NCBI GenBank assembly: GCA_036346255.1
Contig: CM070620.1
Location: 16,914,671-16,978,670 of the forward strand
Direction of reading: 5' to 3'
From: Ampelocalamus luodianensis
Lineage: Eukaryota > Streptophyta > Magnoliopsida > Poales > Poaceae
Length of the DNA stretch: 64,000 nt
Positions 45,358 through 57,900 of the stretch are shown here, in pieces. The stretch's first letter is position 1. Each line of letters opens with the position of its first letter. A program made the translations under genes and the position numbers. Under the pieces are notes generated by a model that made no database searches, was not told the DNA's origin, and saw nothing but the letters and a program-made list of their open reading frames with translations.

Positions 45358-45406
45358 GCCGATTTTAAAGGCACATGTAGCCACTACTTGGAGACTTTAT
45401 AGAGAA
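45230..45406. repeat. Distal part of the right arm of the long palindrome
   Basis: Complementary to 32550-32690. GCTGTTGTCTCATCCTCCTC, CCCGAAAGTGGC, a TA microsatellite (45294-45352), TGAAGCCGATTTTAAAGGC and GAGACTTTATAGAGAA mirror the left arm in order. The gypsy-1 insertion moved it 12.2 kb from the rest of the palindrome. Confidence 0.87.
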
Positions 45407-45669
45407 TATATACCACAGATGGTTGTATTTACAACCCGTCTGTGATACATCAGCCATCACAGACAGTTTTATCTACAAACCGTCTGTGATAGGCAACTAT
45501 CACAGACGGTTCTGAGTTAATAACCGTTTATGATAGTATGCATCACAGACGGTTCAAAAATCATCTATGATGATCTCATGTCATCACTGACCCATAAACT
45601 CAGACAACTCACGAAACCATCTGTGATGACGTTTTTGAACCGTCTGTGAAGACCTTTTCTGTAGTAGTC
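45407..45669 (+). mobile_element. CACTA element 3, 3' terminal fragment
   Basis: An array of TCACAGACGG-type repeats ends GAAGACCTTTTCTGTAGTAGT, with the last 60 bases very close to 3575-3635 of element 1. The final G of the terminus is C here. Orientation is 3' end to the right. No transposase or 5' end belonging to it is found to the left; the palindrome arm lies directly against it. Confidence 0.85.
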
Positions 45670-45937
45670 TAACTATACTAGTTGTAGGTTGTACTTAAGT
45701 GGCATGCTAGTCTTGCTTAAGTACTGGGGCATTAAATGCCCTAATCATCATCTCTTAAAAACATGAAATTGTTTTGGCAGTCATCAGAGGTACATGACTG
45801 AAATATTTGAGATAATCTAGTTTTATTCTTTAAAACTCTAATAACTTGTTGTTACCACATCTGGGCGATTGATATGACGGTTGGTGTGGATGTAACACGA
45901 GGAATAGTGGTGTGTGGTATGAACCGCCCAAACAACC
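45670..45937. other. Unclassified LTR-like sequence, left of gypsy-2
   Basis: AT-rich and non-coding. It is continuous with 59218 onward once gypsy-2 is removed (AAACAACC joins to CTAAGGACTTAATCC). Probably part of an older LTR. Confidence 0.4.
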
Positions 45938-48900
45938 TGTGAGGACCCCAATTTATTTGGCTTGCAATGCTTAACCAACCACCCGGTCCTAGCATCACAA
46001 ATCAAATAAATTGATCCTCGAGATATGTATACTTCCCAGAACGCAGTATACACACCCCGTTACAAAATTAGACATCACTCCATTCCAAACATAGAGTCCA
46101 AACACCACACTACCAAACGGAAGGTAAACAAATAGTAGAGTTATTACAGACAAAGGCCGACAGGCCAAGATACACAAATAAACAAGAGCGCAAATGAAGC
46201 AAAGTGCCATAAGATGGCTATAAACAAAGCCAATCGGTGTGCCTTCAACCCACAAGGCATCGGCCCGACCGCCAAGTCTAGTCGTCCACGAAAGCGGCAA
46301 CACGACTCACGTGAGGCCCTTGGGGCTCACCTTCCTCCTCTGCAACAAAAACATTAAGCAAAGCACCTGAGTACAAAGATTGTCTTTGTACCCGCAAGAC
46401 TGACGTGTGAACTAGCAGACCTGTTCATATGCTACATGCAGGCTTATTTGGTGGAGGCCATATGTTTCATTTGCAATAAGCCAATTTTCATTTGCAATAA
46501 GGTATACAGATTTTAAAGGCAAGTTTGCAATTCATTTTTAAGATTGAAATAACAATGGGATAATAATAACAAAAGCGAAAGATAAACAACCTAGAAGTGA
46601 CTATCCCAATAGTCACCACAACAATAGCACGAATCCCAGATTCGTACCACCCATCAAGTTTTAATTTAAATGTTGTAGTCTAACTCTCGATAAGCTTACC
46701 CAAGCGTGTCCATCACCTAGACGAGGCTATTCGAATAGTTTTAAACCTGCGCAGGTGTACCACTGTACCCACACTTGCACCGCCTTTAAGCCAAAGCACA
46801 CTTCCAAGGTATGCCGCACAGCTAAGTCCTCTGAGACTTTTTCCAATATTGTGTATTAACTACGAGCCGTTCGTATGGATAGAAATCCATACGCTTACAT
46901 GTAAAGCCGAAAAGACAACTACCCACTCAGGATAAAGCTTTTCGGACAACTACCATGCTCCCACCTCCATCCCTCCTGCGACCTCCTGCGACCCGGAGCC
47001 AATACACGCCAAAGTACTAGGTCAAGAGAGGTCCCATACCCTCTAGTGTAGTTAGCACGCGAAATGCTGGATAATGAGAACTCACAAGATGTTCGGTCCT
47101 TAATTGACCGGGCACCTTTCGATCACACCCAACGAGATCACACCAATCTTACCATTGTGCGCGTCTAAATCATTTTTGTTTTCATTTTTAGTTTTGCAAT
47201 TAAACATAGCAGAAATGCTGAAATATAAAGTTATAGAAAATTTTGTGTGATCAAGGTTACTGACTAAGTCGATAACCGCCCATTTCTACCGATACTAAGC
47301 ATGTCTAAGCAATTTGACTCGGATCTACTAAGTGACAAGAGATCATCCAATGACCTCTAATCACGACAAATAACCTAGGCTCAGTAGTAGAGGTCAATGT
47401 TTTGTCTACGAGGATATGCGACTCGGATTTAACTAATCAATTTAACACAAATTAAGCGATGCATACATACAGTTGAAACAAAATATTAGACTTTAAAATC
47501 TTGGGATAAACATGATCAAACCGCTTGTCATTCTTTGTTGCTCAATATGTTGCGGAGGATCGCTCTCGGGGTTGCCGCAAATATCGAATCCTAACGATTG
47601 AACAAAGCAGCGAATAAGAACGAATAACACCGCAAAAATCAAAGATCACAAACCAACACCAATTTATACACAAAGGCTAGACTATCACAAAAGGAATAAC
47701 AAAATAGCAGCTCAGAGATGATTCAAATAGACATGCTTTCATGATAGATCTATCCACTCACTTGATTTACCAAGATAACCACAAAATCAATCCTCTTATA
47801 TGTTTTAATCTTTCTCTGAGACTTTGATGGTGATTGTGTGCACATCTATTATTTAATCATTAAGTTAACACATCAAAAACAGCTAGCTATTCTAAAACCA
47901 CTATTGTGGTGAGAGCACAGAATCTACAAGAAGCTATTGAAAGCATAACTAGTCAAGTATCCAATTATGAGATGCTACATAAAATTCTAATTAAGTTTGG
48001 GCTTTAATAAAATTCAGCTACTAATACACATAAGCAACATGCCAACATATTGGAAGGTTAACCATAGCAGTATGCTATCACTACAAGGCCTTACCACACC
48101 AAAGTGAAAGTAGGAAAAATAAATGCAGAGACAACCACTAGATCCAATAACAACTTCTTAGATCACTCATGCCAACAAGGGTTTTAAAATCTAGAATCAC
48201 TAACTAACATAATTCCTTACCAAACACTATTTCTTAAGCAATTTATCAAGTCTAACAGGACCTAAATAGCATAAGCATGAAACCAATTTTCAGTTTACTG
48301 ACAACAGAAAAACGACAACGAGGAACAAGCAGAGAACTAGAACTAAAATGCTTTCAAACCTCCAACACCCAATTTTGATCATGCAATGAAAGTGAACTAA
48401 TGAACAATCATAAACATGATAAGCAGCTGACTACAAAGCTTCAGAGAGGTGGGCTCCACTGTCAGCCACAACAGCAACAGGGAGCACAAGGAAGAACAGA
48501 GAGGCTCTGGACCTGGATTCGACACCGGTGAAGGAGTGGCGGCGCGGGCTGTGCGACGGGCAAAATGGGTTGCTAGAGGACCACCGGTGATGGTGGTCGC
48601 GGGTTGGCGGAGAAGCACCGAGGCGGCGCGGCGGCCGCCACGGCCGGCGATGGAGGTGATAAGGTGCGGTTTGCACGAGAAGGCGAACAACAAGAATTAG
48701 CGCGCGCATGGGCATCGATGAGTTACCAGAACTCACCGAATGACGCTGAGCTCAAGAGGTTGCCGGAGATGGCCGGCGACGAGCGGCGGCGATCAAGGGG
48801 TCACCGGGAGGAGCAACTTTGAGCAAAAATAGAGGAAAAGAGAGATGGAGGTAGCTCGGTGAGTGCACTAGATGGTGCTAAGCGCGAGCAATTGCTCTAG

Positions 48901-50248
48901 GAACCAACTCACGGAGAAGAGGGCGAAGGACCCAACTTTCGGCGAAGAAGAGGACACCAAAATTCAACGGCCCTGCGAATAAAACTTCAAATTAGTTGAG
49001 GGGAAGACATGATAGGAGTCTGGAACACGATCTGACGCGAAAAGGAGAAGATGAACTTCACTGGTTGTGGTGTTGACACGGCGGTGGCGGCACGGTCGTG
49101 CACCAGAGCTCGAGCACAACTATGAATTGAGCTCAGAAGGAGCAATGGTTGATAGGGGATTGCTTAATGGTGTCTAAAGAAGGAAGAGGGAGCTTTGGGT
49201 GAGCTTAAGTAGGGGCGAGGGCGGAGGAAAATGAGCGGCGACGTTTTCGGCACCGTGGAGCTCAAGAACGGTGCCGACAAGCGGCGAACGGAAAAGTGGA
49301 TGATTGACGCTGCTTTCGGGGCATGGTCTCTCGCGGAAGATGCGGTAGAAATGCGCGAGAAAATCGGAAGCGGTGGCGAGGCAGCGGGCGAGTGGCGTTC
49401 ATGCGCGCCACCGCCGGCACTCAGCTCTTCGGCGCAAGGTAGGTGACGACCTGACATGTGGGGCCCGACTGTCAGCGACAGCAGCGAAGCGGTGCGGACC
49501 AGAGACTGGCACGGTGCGATTAGGTGGTTTGACTCGATCGTGAATGTGTCGACCGTTGGATCTGAGATGGACGGTCGAGATTGATGTATGCATTCGGACA
49601 GGTCGGTTGCATGCGCGCACGTGGATCGTTCGATTTGCATCGGACGGTCACGATCGATTGGTCTCGCGCGCGGTGCAGCTAGTTGACGCGACCGAGTCAA
49701 TTGGCGCGGTCGGATTTGAGTCGGGCTCGGGTTCGAGCCCGACAAACAGTGTTTTCTGATTTTTGATTTTAAAAGCTAAGAGAGTTTAGGGAATTTTTAG
49801 AGATAGATCCCGAGCTCCAAAAATTCCGAAATTTTTATGGTAGCTACTTGAGACAGAGAACAACATTGCATAAATTTTCCAGAACTTTTTATGCACTGAA
49901 AAGTTCTGCAGAAAATTCACAAGCATGCTGACCTAGGATTTGACCAGATTTTCAACTAGTTTGACTTGGCCATTTGAAATAGCAAATAAAATCTAAAAAT
50001 TGTGAAATAATTCAGGGAGGTAGATAGGATGATCAAGATGATAGGAAAAATAATTTCAGAGGATGATCACAAGTTTGAAAGCTAAGAATTTGCTGACAAC
50101 AATTTCCATTCACAAGAATTTAATTCTAGAAAATGGAAATTGCTAGGGAAAATTTGGAAAACTTCCAAATGATTTGATGAGACAACAAAAGTTTTATTTC
50201 TCCTCAAAATTTTACATTTGAAATAAAACCTAAGTTAGGGCTGTTACA
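45938..50248 (-). repeat. Gypsy-2 3' LTR
   Basis: 4311 bp. AT-rich outer parts and a GC-rich block (about 48430-49760). No frame resembles a known protein. This copy reads as the better-preserved of the pair. Confidence 0.92.
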
Positions 50249-50259
50249 AATCTCCCCCT

Positions 50260-51800
50260 TACAGGAATCTCGCCACGAGATTCTGATCACTAGGAGAAGA
50301 AGGATGGGTAATCTGCTCGGAGACGATCTTCCCGCTCCCAAGTGGCTTCATCCTCGGAGTGGTTTGACCACGAACTTTGAGAACTTGATCACACGGTTCC
50401 TCGTTCTGCGTTCGGCTTCTTCGAGGATACGAGCGGGCGCTCACGATAAGGCAGATCTTCCTGCACATCGATATTTTCCAATGGTGCTTCCTCAACTGGA
50501 ATACGGAGGCACTTCTTCAATTGTGACACATGGAAAACATCATGCACCCCTTCAAGTGTAGCGGCAACTCCAACTTGTATGCAACAGCTCCCACTTTCTT
50601 GATGATGCGATATGGCGAGCATATCGAGGAGCGGCTTGCCCTTGACACCAAGCGACGATGTCCCCAGAGGCGAGACTTTGAGATACACAAAGTCATTGGG
50701 CTGGAAACTCAACTCACGGCGGCGACGATCCGCATAGCTCTTACGCTGGGTGAGCTATGTGCAAGTGCTCACGAATCAAGCGCACTTGACTTTCGCCTCA
50801 TTGATCGAATCCGGGCCAAGCGCCTTTCACGATTTCGACCGGTTCAACGGTGTTCTGCTGCGCGCCCGTCCATACAAGGCCTCAAATGGTGCCATGCGAG
50901 ACTAGCACGGAAGCTTGTTGTAGGAGAACTTCGGCAAGCGGTAGGCACTTCTCCCAATTCTTCCCATAGGAAAGAACACAAGCACGAGCATATCTTCAAG
51001 CACTGATTGGCGCTCCGTCGACCATCGATCGAGGATGGTAGGCGGTCTTTGAAAGTAAGACGGTACCATGGCCTCCTGTAGGTTTGTGCCAAAGTCGAAG
51101 TGAAAAGAGAACCACGATCGACACCATCGTTCGTGGCACACCATGCAAACTCACAATGCGGGATATGTAAGTGCGCCAATTTCTGTGGCGAGGCGGTACA
51201 CTTTGGCGAAAATGTGCTACTTTTGTCAATCGGTCAATAACCACCCGGATAGCATCCTTCCCCAAGAAGTGCAGGGCAAACCGGTGTGAAGTCCATACCA
51301 ACGAATCCCACTTCCACTCTGGTATAGGCAAGGGTGGAGGAGACTGCGGACGGCGATGCTCGGCCTTGGCGCGACAACATATGTCACATCGGCCACGAAC
51401 ACAGCAATCTCGCGCTTCATGCGAGTCCACGAGAATCTCGCGCGGATCTTGGTACATTTGGTGGCCGGGATGGATGGACAAAGGCGAATCATGGGCCTCT
51501 GAAGAATCAAATCCCGCAACTCACGGGACCTTTGGGACCACAAGCCGCCCCCAAACCATACGACACGTGCTCATCTTACGTGAAACACTTGGTGATCCAT
51601 TCTTGATGTTACGCTGATTTTACCCACACCATCATCGATTCTTTGTCGCCTTGATTTGATCCACCAAGGTTGGTTGCACAACCAAGGCGACAAGGAACCA
51701 TGTTCAACCAAACCCAAGTTGAGGCATTTGAAACTCGCAAGCGATGCGGGTTCTTTGCTCTTGAATCATCGATCTTGCAATACACCTTTCGGCTAAGTGC
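50260..51800 (-). pseudogene. Gypsy-2 integrase and chromodomain-like end, multiply frameshifted
   Basis: Recognisable pieces in changing frames: chromodomain side EGVHDVFHVSQLKKCLRIPV and IDVQEDLPYRERP (about 50430-50560), VDRGSLFTSTLA (second catalytic Asp, about 51110), VIDRLTKVAHF (about 51235) and CDICCRAKAEHRRP (about 51370). Small deletions of one to a few bases between pieces break the frame about every 60-150 bases. Stops are less common than frameshifts, unlike gypsy-1. Confidence 0.85.
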
Positions 51801-53420
51801 ATCGGCAACTACATTGGCCTTGCGGTGATCTGAATACCCATGTCATAATCTTTGATCAATTCCAGCCACCTCCTCTGCTGAGGTTGGATCTGTTGGGTGA
51901 ACAAATATTTCAAGCCCTTGTGATCGAATACACCTCCACGGTTACCAATCGGATAATGCCGCCAAATCTTGAGTGCATGAACCACGCACAAGCTCCAAAT
52001 CATGGGTGGGATAGTTGAGCTCATGTGGTCTCAATCTGCAGGATGCATATGCAATTGCCTTGCCTTCTGCATAAGGACACACCCGAGTCCACGATGAGAG
52101 GCATCGCAATAAATATCGAAGCTCTTGTGGATATCGGGAAGAGTAGGAGGGTGAAGTCAGCATTGTTTGAGCTCTGAAAGCTCTCATCACAAGCGAGAGG
52201 ATCACACAAACTTCTTGTCCTTCTTGAGCAATTCGGTCATTGGCTTTGCGATCTTGGAAGTTCTCGATAAAGCGCGGTAGTAGCCCGCTAAACCAGAAAA
52301 CTCCGCACATCGTGGTGACTTGGTGACCCAAGATAGAACATCGTGACTTTCTTTGGGATCCACACTATGCCTCGGTTGAAAGAACATGGCCCAAAATGCC
52401 ACTTCCTTCAACGAACTCGCATTTCTTTGAACTTCACATCTGTGGTGCTCCATAATTTGCCCAAAACAATCTTGGATGCTCGGCATGCTCTGCTTGATCT
52501 TGGAATAGATAAGAATATCATCAATAAAGACCACCACAAATTTATCCAAATACTCCATGAATCTGAATTCATAAGGTTCATGAACAAAGTGGAGCATTGG
52601 TTAAGCCAAAGGACATGACGGTGTACTAAATCTGACCATAACGAGTAGTGAAAGCCGTCTTGAATATCCTCGGATCGATCGACACTGATGATACCCCATT
52701 CTCAAATCAATCTTTGAGAACACACAGGCTCGATCAAGCGATCAAGCAGATCATCAATGCGGGCGAGAGGATATTTGTTCTTCACCGTCACCTCATTGAG
52801 AGGGCGGTAATCCACGCACATGCGTAAAGTCTTGTCCTTCTTCACAAAGATCACGGACAACCCCAAGGAGATGGCGGGACGGATGAAACCCTTTGCTTGG
52901 AGCTCACCAAGGCTGCTTCTTCAATTCTTCTAGCTCATTGGGAGGCATCCGATCTGGCGCCTTGAAATCGGGCGATGCAGGGCAGCAACTTCGATGACAA
53001 ACTCGGATCTCGAACGGAGGCATCCCGGGTAAATCATCGGAAAAACATCCTCAAAGTCGGATACTATGGGAACATCCACGAATACGCAAGGTGGCTTAAC
53101 CTCTAATGCACATAAATGTGGCCCACAGTAGCTGCGCGAAACCCGACTGCTACTTTGAAGGGTGGTGAGATAGACAATCTTCTGGCACAATCGATATGCC
53201 CCAAGTGTTGGGACAACCAATCTATGCCAAGAATCACATCGGACTCGTTGGTAGAGCAAAATAAGGTTTGCCAAAAATCCCACCCTCGACTATGATAGGA
53301 ACATCCAGACACTTGAAGATCGGCTCTCATTTCGAACCGGAGGCGGATGAGCAAAGGAACTCCCAAAGGAACACGGTGAAGACCACTAGCGGCAGCAAAT
53401 GATCTTGAAATAAAAAGAAT
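51801..53420 (-). pseudogene. Gypsy-2 protease, reverse transcriptase and RNase H, multiply frameshifted
   Basis: RNase H/connection: QPQQRRWLELIKDYDMGIQI (about 51860). RT: FMEYLDKFVVVFIDDILIYS with the catalytic FIDD (about 52530). RT N-terminal sequence MRVDYRPLNEV-like is visible near 52800 in broken frames. Protease-distal part: VILGIDWLSQHLGHIDCA (about 53210). The protease active site itself lies in disrupted sequence near 53400. Confidence 0.83.
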
Positions 53421-54545
53421 GCGATGCTCGAGTCAAATATCTGCGGCGGGGAGAGTGCGAGAAGTGTACCCATCACGACATCTGGCGCCTCCTGAGCCTC
53501 CTCAGCTGAAAGGTGGTTGACTCGACCGCTGCTCGCACCACGGTTCTTACGGATAATCTTACGGTCGGTGGGTAACCACTCCCGCCGCGTCCTCCATTAG
53601 GGCGAGTGCTCCGCAACACTCGAGGCGAGCATTCGCATAATGGCCCTTGTTGTGGCGGCGAAAACAAGTAACCTCGGCGCGGATTACGGAGACCGCTCTG
53701 TTCTGGATCGCGGCGCGCGTGGTTGAAACACGCGGCTGCGGTGGGCGAGGCTGAGTGCGGATGGCCTCGGCGCCGGTGGAGCAAAAGAGGCCCAGTGCTG
53801 CCCGGCCAGAGGACGCAGTGAGGTGGTGTGAAGCGGTGATGTGCCTCCCATTTGCGCTTGGGACTCGCCAGCGCCTTTGCCTTATGCTCGACAACAATGG
53901 CCTTATCTACCAAGGCACGAAAGTCGAGAAGTCCACAATAGATAGCTTGTCCTGCGGCTCCTCGGACAAGCCATCCATAAACTTCTCTGTAGCCTCATCT
54001 GAGGCTACCTCTCCGAGCATAACGAGCGGATGATTAAACTCGTATAGATACTCCGTCACGACTTGCGCCCTTGCTTGGCGCGAGGAACTCCTTTTCAGCT
54101 TCATCGGGCCATGCGGGATGTGGGCCCGACGAAGGCTGTCTGAACTCCTCCCACGCGACCACATGGCCCGCGGCTGCATGGCGAGATAGTTCTCCCACCA
54201 TGAGAGTCTGCGCCCTCAAGGCGGTGGGGCCGAAGAAGTGCCTTATCCTGCGCTGGCAGGCTATGTTGAGCTTTCGCTCAACCATGCGCGACCAATCGTC
54301 ACATCGAGAGGTCCTCGGGCGGGAGAAAGTCGGCGGTGTGTGCGGAGGAACTCTGCAAGTCCCGCGAGTGCGGTGGCGCCACCACCGGCGAGTGGAGGTA
54401 TTCCTGCAATAACCTCCAAGATGCGCGTCGGTCCATGCGGTTTCGCTCGATCGGCGAGCACCTCGACCATGGTCGGAGGAGGAAGCTCCTCATCATGACC
54501 AGCCTGCTTGATCGCCACGCGTTCTCCGGCCATCTGTTTCACTAA
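53421..54545 (-). pseudogene. Gypsy-2 gag, multiply frameshifted
   Basis: The N-terminal part MAGERVAIKQAGHDEELPPP leads to an Ala-rich stretch and AEFLRTHR, then VERKLNIACQR, VVAWEEFRQ, VTEYLYEFN, EKFMDGLSEEPQDKLSIVDF and AIVVEHKAKAL. These are gag-domain landmarks in the usual order but in different frames. The knuckle region (about 53640) keeps only fragments. Confidence 0.8.
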
Positions 54546-54960
54546 GACAAGTTAACAATAGCCGGAAAACAAGAAGTCGATAACCACTGCAAATAACACT
54601 ATGACACAAAACAAATACAAGACTTTTAAGTTACAAAACCAATTGACAAAATCGAAACTTAGCAACTCATACATATCTTACCCTTATGCTCCCACAAATT
54701 TTAATTAGACTAATTCTCTATGGTTCTCCCAAAGTGATTCTACTGGTAGCAACTATCTTTTGAAAGGAAGAGGAAAACCAAGTTTTAAACTTAAATTAGA
54801 GTAAGATAAGAGTAGAAGGCTAAGATAGGTAAGGAGTAAAATCGAGAATCTGCCTAGGTTTTCATAAACCCTTTTATACTTTGAAATTAAGCTTTTTCAA
54901 AATATCCTAAAGACGATTATGCTTGGGTTCCTACGGTCGAATGGCTCACGATACCAACTT
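54546..54960 (-). other. Gypsy-2 leader between primer binding site and gag
   Basis: AT-rich and non-coding. No counterpart of the extra ORF of gypsy-1 is present. GATACCAA next to the LTR at 54951-54958 is the complement of the primer binding site core. Confidence 0.6.
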
Positions 54961-57900
54961 TGTGAGGACCCCAATTTATTTGGCTTGTAATGCTTAACCA
55001 ACCACGGTCCTAGCATCACAAATCAAATAAATTGATCCTCGAATATGTATACTTCGAGCAGATATACACACCCGTTACAAATTAGACATCACTCCATTCC
55101 AAACATAGAGTCCAAACACCACACTACCAAGCGGAAGATAAACAAATAGTAGAGTTATTACGGACAAAGGCGGCAGGCCAAGATACACAAATAAACAAGA
55201 ACGACAGTGAAGCAAAAGTGCCATAAGATGGCTATAAACAAAGCCAATCGGTGTGCCTTCAACCACAAGGCATCATTTGGACCGCCAAGTCTAGTCGTCA
55301 CGAAAGCGGCAACACGACTCACGAAGTGAGGCCTTGGGGCTCACCTTCCTCCTCTGCAACAAAAACATTAAGCAAAGCACACAGTACAAAGATTGTCTTT
55401 GTACATAAAGGCAGCGTGTGAACTAGCGGACTGTTCATATGCTACATGCGGGCTTATTTGGTGGAGGCCATATGTTTCATTTGCAATAAGCCAATTTTCA
55501 TTTGCAATAAGGTATCTGAGTTTTAAAGGCAAGTTTGCAATTCATTTTTAAGATTGAAATAAGATGGGATAATAATAACAAAGCGAAAGATAAACAACCT
55601 AGAAGTGACTATCCCAATAGTCACCACAACAATAACACGAATCCCGATTCGTACCACCCATCAAGTTTTAATTTAAATGTTGTAGTCTAACTCTCGATAA
55701 GCTTACCCAAGCGTGTCCATCACCTAGGGCGAGGCTATTCGAATAGTTTTAAACCTGCGCAGGTGTACCACTTTGTACCCACACTTGGACCGCCTTTAAG
55801 CCAAAGCACACTTCAAGGTATCTGGCACAGCTAAGTCCTCGAGACTTTTCCAATATTGTGTATTAACTACGAGCCGCTCGTATGGATAGAAATCCATACG
55901 CTTACATGGTAAAGCCGAAAAGACAACTACCCACTCGGGATAAAGCTTTTGGACAACTACCATGCTCCCACCTCCATCCCTCCTGCGACCTCCTGCGACC
56001 GGGCCAATACCGTAAAGTACTAGGTCAAGAGAGGTCCCATACCCTCTAGTGTGGTTATGCGCGAAATGCTGGATAACGAAACTCACAAGATGTTCGGTCC
56101 TTAATTGACCGGGCACCTTTCGATCACACCAAATGAGATCACACCAATCTTACCATTGTGCGCGTCTAAATCATTTTTGTTTTCATTTTTAGTTTTGCAA
56201 TTAAACATAGCGAAATGCTGAAATATAAAGTTATAGAAAATTTTGTGTGATCAAGGTTACCGACTAAGTCGATAACGCCCATTTCTACCGATACTAAGCA
56301 TGTCTAAGCAATTTGACTCGGATCTACTAAGTGACAAGAGATCATCCAGTGACCTCTAATCACGACAAATAACCTAGGCTCGGTAGTAGAGGTCAATGTT
56401 TTGTCTACAGGATATGCGACTACGAATTTAACTAATCAATTTAACACAAATTAAGCGATGCATACATACAGATTGAAACAAATTATTAGACTTTAAAATC
56501 TGGGATAAACATGATCAAAGCGCTTGCACTGTTGCTTGTTGCTCAATATGTTGCGGAGGATCGCTCTCGGGGTTGCCGCAAATATCGAATCTAACGATTG
56601 AACAAAGCAGCGAATAGAGCGAATAACAAGCAAAAATCAAAGATCACAAACCAACACCAATTTATACACAAAGGCTAGACTATCACAAAAGGAATAACAA
56701 AATAGCATTCTGAGATGATTCAAATAGACATGCTTTCATGATAGATCTATCCACTCACTTGATTTACCAAGATAACCACAAAATCAATCCTCTTATATGT
56801 TTTAATCTTTCTCTGGACTTTGATGGTGATTGTGTGCACATCTATTATTTAATCATTAAGTTAACACATCAAAACAGCTAGCTATTCTAAAACCACTATT
56901 GTGGTGAGAGCACAGAATCTACAAGAAGCTATTGAAAGCATAACTAGTCAAGTATCCAATTATGAGATGCTACATAAAATTCTAATTAAGTTTGGGCTTT
57001 AATAAAATTCAGCTACTAATACACCTAAGCAACATGCCAACATATTGGAAGGTTAACCATAACAGTATGCTATCACTACAAGGCCTTACCACACCGGTGA
57101 AAGTAGGAAAAATAAATCTGAGAGACAACCACTAGATCCAATAACAACTTCTTAGATCACTCATGCCAACAAGGGTTTTAAAATCTAGAATCACTAACTA
57201 ACATAATTCCTTACCAAACACTATTTCTTAAGCAATTTATCAAGTCTAACGGGACCTAAATAGCATAAGCATGAAACCAATTTTCAGTTCTGACAACGAG
57301 AAAAAGCGACAACGAGGAACAAGCGAGAGAACTAGAACTAAAATGCTTTCAAACCTCCAACACCCAATTTTGATCATGCAATGAAAGTGAACTAATGAAC
57401 AATCATAAACATGATAAGCGGTGACTACAAAGCTTGAGAGGTGGGCTCCAGCATATCCACAACGACAACGAGGAGCACAAGGAAGAGCAGAGAGGCTCAC
57501 GGACTGGATTCGACACCGGTGAAGGAGTGGCGGCGCGGGGCGTGCGACGGGCAAAATGGGTTGCTAGAGGACCACGGTGATGGTGGTCGCGGGTTGGCGG
57601 AGCTTGCACCGAGCGGCGGCGACCCGCGCGGCGGCGATGGAGGTGATAAGGTGCGGTTTGCACGAAGAAAAGCGAACAACAAGAATTAGCGCGCATGGGC
57701 ATCGATGAGTTACGGGAACTCACCGGAATGACAGCGGAGCTCAAGAGGTTGCTGGAGATGGCCCGCGGCGAGCGGCCAGCGGCGATCAAGGGGTCACCGA
57801 GGAGGAGCAACACGAGCAAAAATAGAGGAAAAGAGAGATGGAGGTAGCTCGGTGAGTGCACTAGATGGTGCTAGCGCGAGCAGTTGCTCTAGGAACCAAC

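Noticed and set aside
49164..49745. 193-residue minus-strand ORF in gypsy-2 LTR
   Set aside because: The matching region of the other LTR (about 58108-58623) is open in a differently broken frame; treated as untranslated LTR.
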